DNA from: Faecalibacterium langellae
Lineage (GTDB): Bacteria > Bacillota > Clostridia > Oscillospirales > Ruminococcaceae
NCBI RefSeq assembly: GCF_002549775.1
Contig: NZ_NMTR01000021.1
Location: forward strand, 1 to 64,000
Length of the DNA stretch: 64,000 nt
Reading direction: 5' to 3'
The stretch's first letter is position 1, and each line of letters starts with the position of its first letter. Of this stretch, positions 60,020 to 64,000 are shown one piece after another. The notes beneath the pieces were generated by a model that searched no databases, was not told where the DNA came from, and was given only the letters and a program-made list of their open reading frames with translations. A program made the position numbers and the translations under genes.

Positions 60020-60865
60020 ATGGCAACGAATTTTTGGGAACTGCTGCAGCAGCATCAGAGCGACCTGACAAAATCGGGCCGTACCGTGGCGGATTATCTG
60101 CTGCAGCATCCGTCGGAAGCGCAGTATCTGTCCATCTCGTCGCTGGCGCGGGAGTGCCGCGTGGCCGAGGCGACGGTGTTCCGCTTCTGCCGGTCGCTGG
60201 GGTTTGAGGGCTACCACGAGATGCGCATCGCGCTGGCGCAGGCCAACGCCACCGGTGCGCTGGTCAACCAGCGGGAGCCGGACCCGGACGCGGACACTGC
60301 CACCCTGTGCGAGCACGCCAGCGCGCTGTTCATGACTGCCATCAACGGCACCCAGAACAGCCTTTCGCCGGAGGCAGTGGACGCAGCGGTGGCCCTGCTG
60401 CACAAGGCCCGGCAGGTGTTCTGCCTGGGCCAGGGCGGCAGCATGCTGATCGCAAACGATATCTGCGCCCGGTTCGCGGGCATCTCCACGAAGTTCCGCA
60501 CAGCAGGCGACAGCCATCTGCAGCTTATCACGGCCAGCCTGATGACGCCGGAGGATGTGGTGCTGTTCGTCTCCTATTCCGGCGCCACACGCGATATGCT
60601 GGAGACTCTGCGCGTGGCCAAAGCGGCGGGCGCGAAGATCATTCTGCTGACCCACTATGAGGACTCGCCCGGCGCAAAGCTGGCGGACATCGTGCTGCAG
60701 TGCGGCGCGCAGGAGAGCCCGCTGGACTCCGGCAGCATCCCCATCAAGGTGGCGGTGCTGTATGTGGCCGAAGTGCTGGTGCTGCGCTATATGCTGGACG
60801 ACCCGGCCAACGCCAACGCGGCGCAGGACCGCACCAACGAAGCCCTGGCCGTCAAGATGCTCTGA
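60020..60865 (+). CDS. MurR/RpiR family transcriptional regulator, probable nan regulator
   Basis: 281 aa. N-terminal helix-turn-helix at about 20-75 (YLSISSLARECRVAEATVFRFCRSLGF), then a SIS sugar-phosphate-binding domain (VFCLGQGGSMLIANDI; VVLFVSYSGATRDMLETLRVAK). It is divergent from the nan operon with a palindrome between, so it likely senses an amino-sugar phosphate (ManNAc-6-P or GlcNAc-6-P) and controls nan genes. AAAAGGAAAA lies before ATG 60020. Confidence 0.92.
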   Translation: MATNFWELLQQHQSDLTKSGRTVADYLLQHPSEAQYLSISSLARECRVAEATVFRFCRSLGFEGYHEMRIALAQANATGALVNQREPDPDADTATLCEHASALFMTAINGTQNSLSPEAVDAAVALLHKARQVFCLGQGGSMLIANDICARFAGISTKFRTAGDSHLQLITASLMTPEDVVLFVSYSGATRDMLETLRVAKAAGAKIILLTHYEDSPGAKLADIVLQCGAQESPLDSGSIPIKVAVLYVAEVLVLRYMLDDPANANAAQDRTNEALAVKML

Positions 60866-60900
60866 GCAGCGCGCAGGCTTGCCGCTTCTTAAAAAACGAA

Positions 60901-60950
60901 AACGTCCCCGGGATGCAGCTGCCAACGCGGCGCATCCCGGGGACGTTGTT
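60901..60950 (+). terminator. Terminator of the RpiR gene
   Basis: A perfect 16-bp stem (60901-60916 with 60932-60947) followed by GTTTGTTTT. Confidence 0.85.
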
Positions 60951-60994
60951 TGTTTTGGGAAAGACGGGGGAAAGGAGACCGCCCTGCTGCCAAC

Positions 60995-61030
60995 GAAAAA
61001 AGCCCGCAAGCATCCACTTGCGGGCTTTTT
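60995..61030. terminator. Terminator after tRNA-Leu, bidirectional
   Basis: AAAAAGCCCGCAAG pairs with CTTGCGGGCTTTTT (to 61030); A and T runs on both sides. It adjoins the 3' end of the minus-strand tRNA-Leu. Confidence 0.85.
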
Positions 61031-61031
61031 A

Positions 61032-61114
61032 TGCCGGTGGTGGGGGTCGAACCCACACGATGTTGCCACCAAGGGATTTTGAGTCCCCCTCGTCTGCCAT
61101 TCCGACACACCGGC
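61032..61114 (-). tRNA. tRNA-Leu (CAA)
   Basis: Minus strand, 83 bases with a long variable arm. Acceptor GCCGGTG pairs with CACCGGC, anticodon loop CTCAAAA gives CAA, T-loop TTCGACC. CCA is not encoded. Confidence 0.95.
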
Positions 61115-61132
61115 CAATGACTGAACAAAGTT

Positions 61133-61161
61133 ATTATACAGGATTCGCCGGGTAAAATCAA
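61133..61161 (-). promoter_or_regulatory. tRNA-Leu promoter
   Basis: Minus strand TTGATT (61156-61161), a 17-base spacer and a perfect TATAAT (61133-61138). Confidence 0.8.
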
Positions 61162-61326
61162 GTGCGGATTTTGCCGCACGGGCGGGTGCGGAAGACTCCG
61201 TATTTTGCGTCTTTTTGCACCGCGGGACGACGCATTTGAAAAAGTAAAACGAAAAAACATGCAGACAACGTGGATTTTGTAAAAATGGGGGCCCGGCGGG
61301 CGTGCCCGGGCGAGGAGGCGCAAAGA

Positions 61327-61356
61327 TTGACGCAGATAAAATGAAAATGGTATCAT
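61327..61356 (+). promoter_or_regulatory. Promoter of the HD-GYP protein gene
   Basis: TTGACG (61327-61332), an 18-base spacer and TATCAT (61351-61356), 40 bases before the start codon. Confidence 0.7.
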
Positions 61357-61395
61357 GATAGGGAAAATTCCGCAGCGGAAAACAGGGGAGAAAAA

Positions 61396-63306
61396 ATGGC
61401 AAAGGAACAGACTGCGACCCGGGAACAGGTCGAAGAAGAAATGCGTCAGCTGCGCAAGGTGTTCAGCTCGGTGCGGCTGATCCCGGCGGAGAATGTGCAG
61501 GGCAGGAAGGGCCGCAGGCCCTGCTATGCGCACTGGAAGCGGGACCGCCCGTGCGAAAACTGCGTGGCCCGGCGCGTACTGCTGGAAAAAAGCCGCAAAA
61601 GCAAGCTGGAATATATGGGCAGGAACCTGTATGAGGTGACGGCCAGCTACATCGAGGTGGACGGAAAGCCCTGCGTGTTGGAGCTTTCCCAGAAGATGGA
61701 CCGCAGCCTGCTGCTGGGCCCGAACGACAGCGAACGGTTCATCACTGCCATTACCAGCGAGCGGGAGCGCGCCTACCGCGACCAGAGTACCGGCGCATAC
61801 AACCGCCAATACTATAATGAAAACTACCACGGCCGTGCCATGACGGCGGGCATCGTCATGCTGGATCTGGATGACATGATGCTTGCCACGGATGTCTACG
61901 GCCGCCGCGCCGGAGAAGCCGTGCTGGAAACGGCGGTCAATGTCATCCGCCGCAGCCTGGAAGAAAAGGACCGCATCATCCGCTTTGACGGCGATATGCT
62001 TTTGCTGCTTCTGCCGGACATCGGGCAGGAGGACTTCAGCCAGAAGCTGGAGCAGATCCGTCTGCAGCTCAACACGACCAGCGTGCCAGGGCGCTCCTAC
62101 CTGCGCATGTCGGCAAGCATCGGCGGCGTCTGGGTGGAAAATGCGGATCTGGACGACGGGGTAGAGCGTGCGGAACAGCTGATGAACTATGCACGCATCC
62201 AGAAGAACCGGACGATGGTCGAGCAGCAGCCCCAGCAGGCGGCCGCCGTGCTGCCGCACTGCCGCCAGAGCGCGCTGATCGTGGACGATTCGAGCATAAA
62301 CCGCATGATCCTGTGCCAAATGCTGGGAGACCAGTTCGACACGGCCCAGGCGGGCAGCGGCGAGGAATGCATGCGCCTGCTGGAGGGGAACCCCACCGGT
62401 GTTTCCGTTGTGCTGCTGGACATCTACATGCCCGGCATGGATGGGTTTGAGGTGCTGGAAGCCATGAACAAGCGGGAACTGCTGGACGATATCCCGGTGA
62501 TCGTGGTCTCGACGGAGGATGCCAAGAGCGCGATGCACCGGGCCCTGCTTCTGGGTGCGGCAGATTACATCGTCCGCCCCTTTGATACAGATGTGGTGTA
62601 CCAGCGGGTGGTCAACACCATCCACATGCGCGCAAAGCACCGCCGCCTGAGCGCCATGGTGGCAGGGCAGGTGTATGCGACCGAAAAGCGCAGCGAGATG
62701 ATGACCGCCATCCTGAGCCGGGCCATGGAACGGCTCGGCGGCGAGAGCCGGGATCATGCCCGGCACATCCGCATCCTGACCCAGATGTTGCTGGCGCAGC
62801 TGGTCCGGGCGGACGATGCCCACCCGCTGACCCGTGAGCAGTGCCAGATCATCGGCATGGCGGCGGTGCTCCACGACATCGGCAAGATGGAGCTTGCCGA
62901 TCTGCGCCCGAACGGCTGCGATGCCGGCACGCCGGAGGATGCGGCGCGGATGCAGCAGCACACCCTGCTGGGTGCACAGATGATGGAGGAACTGGAAGCC
63001 TACCGCGACGAGTATTTCGTCCAGACGGCATACCAGATCTGCCGCTGGCACCACGAGCGGTACGACGGCTCCGGATACCCGGACGGCCTTTCCGGCGAGC
63101 AGATCCCCCTTGCGGCCCAGGTGGTGGGCCTGGCGGATGCCTATGAGACCCTCGTCTGCAGCAGCCCGGAGGTGCCGTGCGGCACAGCGGTGAAGATGCT
63201 GTGCGAGGGTGCGTGCGGGGCTTTCAGCCCGGTGCTGCTGGGCTGCCTGCAGAAGATCGCGCCGGAGATCGACGAAGCCCTGCGCGACCCGCGGGAAGCA
63301 CCGTGA
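61396..63306 (+). CDS. Degenerate GGDEF - receiver - HD-GYP protein
   Basis: 636-aa cytoplasmic signalling protein. N-terminal PAS-like part with Cys/His cluster (CYAHWKRDRPCENCVARR). GGDEF domain at about 145-285 opens with DQSTGAYNRQYY, but the active-site motif reads RFDGDML near 196-202, so cyclase activity is doubtful. Receiver at about 295-415 with phospho-acceptor Asp342 in LLDIYMPGMDG, but the conserved Lys is Arg (VRPFD). HD-GYP at about 430-620 with LHDIGKM and HHERYDGSGYPDGLSGEQIP intact, so a cyclic-di-GMP phosphodiesterase is likely. It stands alone; no kinase is adjacent. Confidence 0.9.
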   Translation: MAKEQTATREQVEEEMRQLRKVFSSVRLIPAENVQGRKGRRPCYAHWKRDRPCENCVARRVLLEKSRKSKLEYMGRNLYEVTASYIEVDGKPCVLELSQKMDRSLLLGPNDSERFITAITSERERAYRDQSTGAYNRQYYNENYHGRAMTAGIVMLDLDDMMLATDVYGRRAGEAVLETAVNVIRRSLEEKDRIIRFDGDMLLLLLPDIGQEDFSQKLEQIRLQLNTTSVPGRSYLRMSASIGGVWVENADLDDGVERAEQLMNYARIQKNRTMVEQQPQQAAAVLPHCRQSALIVDDSSINRMILCQMLGDQFDTAQAGSGEECMRLLEGNPTGVSVVLLDIYMPGMDGFEVLEAMNKRELLDDIPVIVVSTEDAKSAMHRALLLGAADYIVRPFDTDVVYQRVVNTIHMRAKHRRLSAMVAGQVYATEKRSEMMTAILSRAMERLGGESRDHARHIRILTQMLLAQLVRADDAHPLTREQCQIIGMAAVLHDIGKMELADLRPNGCDAGTPEDAARMQQHTLLGAQMMEELEAYRDEYFVQTAYQICRWHHERYDGSGYPDGLSGEQIPLAAQVVGLADAYETLVCSSPEVPCGTAVKMLCEGACGAFSPVLLGCLQKIAPEIDEALRDPREAP

Positions 63307-63326
63307 GCGGAGAAAATGATACAGAC

Positions 63327-63361
63327 GGAGGGCAGGCCGCAGCGGTCCGCCCTCCTTTTTT
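63327..63361 (+). terminator. Terminator
   Basis: GGAGGGC (63327-63333) pairs with GCCCTCC (63349-63355) with an inner arm, then six T. Confidence 0.8.
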
Positions 63362-63394
63362 GCGCGGCGAGATGTGAAAAGACAAGTCCGGTCC

Positions 63395-63423
63395 TTGCCC
63401 GGGGGCACGGCCTGTGGTACACT
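63395..63423 (+). promoter_or_regulatory. Promoter of the SpoIID-domain gene
   Basis: TTGCCC (63395-63400), a 17-base spacer and TACACT (63418-63423), 47 bases before the TTG start. Confidence 0.65.
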
Positions 63424-63470
63424 GAAGAAAACTGTGCCTGCACCGGGCACAAAACAGGAGGGACCCACCT

Positions 63471-64000
63471 TTGAAACATCTGCATCGGTTCGCGCGGCAG
63501 GCGGCGGCACTTGTGCTGGCGCTCGTGCTCTGCCTCACACTTGCGGCACCGTCGGCGCTGGCGGCCACCACCATCGGCGGGGCGGACACCACGCTGATCC
63601 CCGCCGAGGAGGAAAACTGTCTGAGCTGGCTGTTCGGCTCCGGCGATACCATCACCATGCCGTATCTGAACATCAAGGGGCAGGGACTGCGGCGCAACGT
63701 GACGCTGGACCTTGTGGATTGTCTGGTGGGCATCACCTACACGGAGCTGGGCTCCATTGGCAGCTATGTCAGCGCCAGCGCGGCCCAGCAGGCCTGGAAG
63801 GCGCAGGCGGTGGCCGTCCACTCCTATCTGGAGTACCAGAAGCAGTACGGCTCCTCGGCCAACGCCCTCATCTACACCCCGGTGGACCAGATCCCCTCCG
63901 CGGCGCGGGAGGCCATCCGCAAGGCGGTGGAGCCGGTCAAGAACGAGATCCTCACCTACAACGGCAGCGTTTGCGACGCGGTGTGGTCGGCCAGTGCAGG
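63471..64000 (+). CDS. SpoIID/LytB-domain secreted protein (cut by window end)
   Basis: The first 176 codons only. TTG start with AGGAGG 9 bases upstream. The signal peptide has a basic start, a long Leu/Ala core and a cleavage site after SALA. The following part carries SpoIID features: LVGITYTELGS, QQAWKAQAVAVHSYLEYQK and ILTYNGSVCDAVWSASAG. Such proteins cut or remodel peptidoglycan glycan strands (lytic transglycosylase in spore engulfment) or enhance amidases. The catalytic Glu would lie in the ITYTEL region. Remainder outside the window. Confidence 0.85.
   Translation, partial: MKHLHRFARQAAALVLALVLCLTLAAPSALAATTIGGADTTLIPAEEENCLSWLFGSGDTITMPYLNIKGQGLRRNVTLDLVDCLVGITYTELGSIGSYVSASAAQQAWKAQAVAVHSYLEYQKQYGSSANALIYTPVDQIPSAAREAIRKAVEPVKNEILTYNGSVCDAVWSASA

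Noticed and set aside
60889-63510. Minus-strand open frame of about 870 codons opposite the HD-GYP gene
   Set aside because: It overlaps tRNA-Leu and the HD-GYP gene in antisense and has no recognisable domains.

Overview
The window is about 64 kb of GC-rich DNA from a gut Clostridia-type bacterium. The gene repertoire, the lipoprotein-rich ABC transporters, the ylxM-ffh-rpsP-khpA-rimM-trmD order and the intergenic repeat families fit Faecalibacterium or a close Oscillospiraceae relative. This is inference from content, not a database match. Base 1 looks like a contig end: it opens with low-complexity purines and a 39-base poly-G run.

Layout. 1-2012: a secreted surface protein behind a poly-G/TATAAT promoter. 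2229-5708: PRPP synthetase, a MATE exporter and a CysK-like protein without its PLP lysine. 5835-10267: SRP and ribosome-maturation operon ending in a TrmD-GNAT fusion. 10607-13117: HPr, a small membrane protein and UvrC. 13184-20172: amino-acid ABC transporter, gpsA, a phospholipase-C-like protein and an MFS transporter, separated by copies of a repeat with a covarying UNCG-loop hairpin. 20458-25520: M16C peptidase, then a second surface protein (LRR) behind another poly-G/TATAAT promoter. 25550-27222: MgtE with a long structured leader. 27459-31376: MglBAC-like sugar ABC operon. 31840-34441: TAXI binding protein plus GltS symporter. 34586-36104: NCS2 purine permease. 36412-46305: an intact cassette of phage packaging and capsid genes with no integrase, tail, lysis or replication genes. 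46347-46862: duplicated tRNA 3' ends, then tRNA-His and tRNA-Arg. 46927-51417: PAP2 phosphatase, DUF1643, a ParB-like/BMP protein with a phosphoesterase, and DUF6465. 51606-60950: a sialic-acid (nan) catabolic and ABC uptake operon with a divergent RpiR regulator. 60995-64000: tRNA-Leu, a GGDEF/REC/HD-GYP protein and the start of a SpoIID-domain protein.

How the genes work together. The nan block reads as one pathway: sugar ABC uptake, NanA, NanE, a ROK kinase, a YhcH-type anomerase and an SGNH esterase, probably controlled by the RpiR protein. In the phage cassette a Prp-type cysteine protease is fused to a scaffold-like region. A Prp-type cleavage motif lies at the fusion junction and another at the capsid N terminus, so the maturation system looks self-contained.

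Most notable: (1) the Prp-scaffold fusion with matching cleavage motifs, in a cassette that could be a gene-transfer agent or a domesticated prophage; (2) two surface proteins sharing an SLH-like C-terminal module, each with a poly-G tract abutting the -10 box, suggesting phase-variable promoters; (3) a dispersed intergenic element whose hairpin stems differ in sequence but keep pairing, with a constant UGCG loop and tail.
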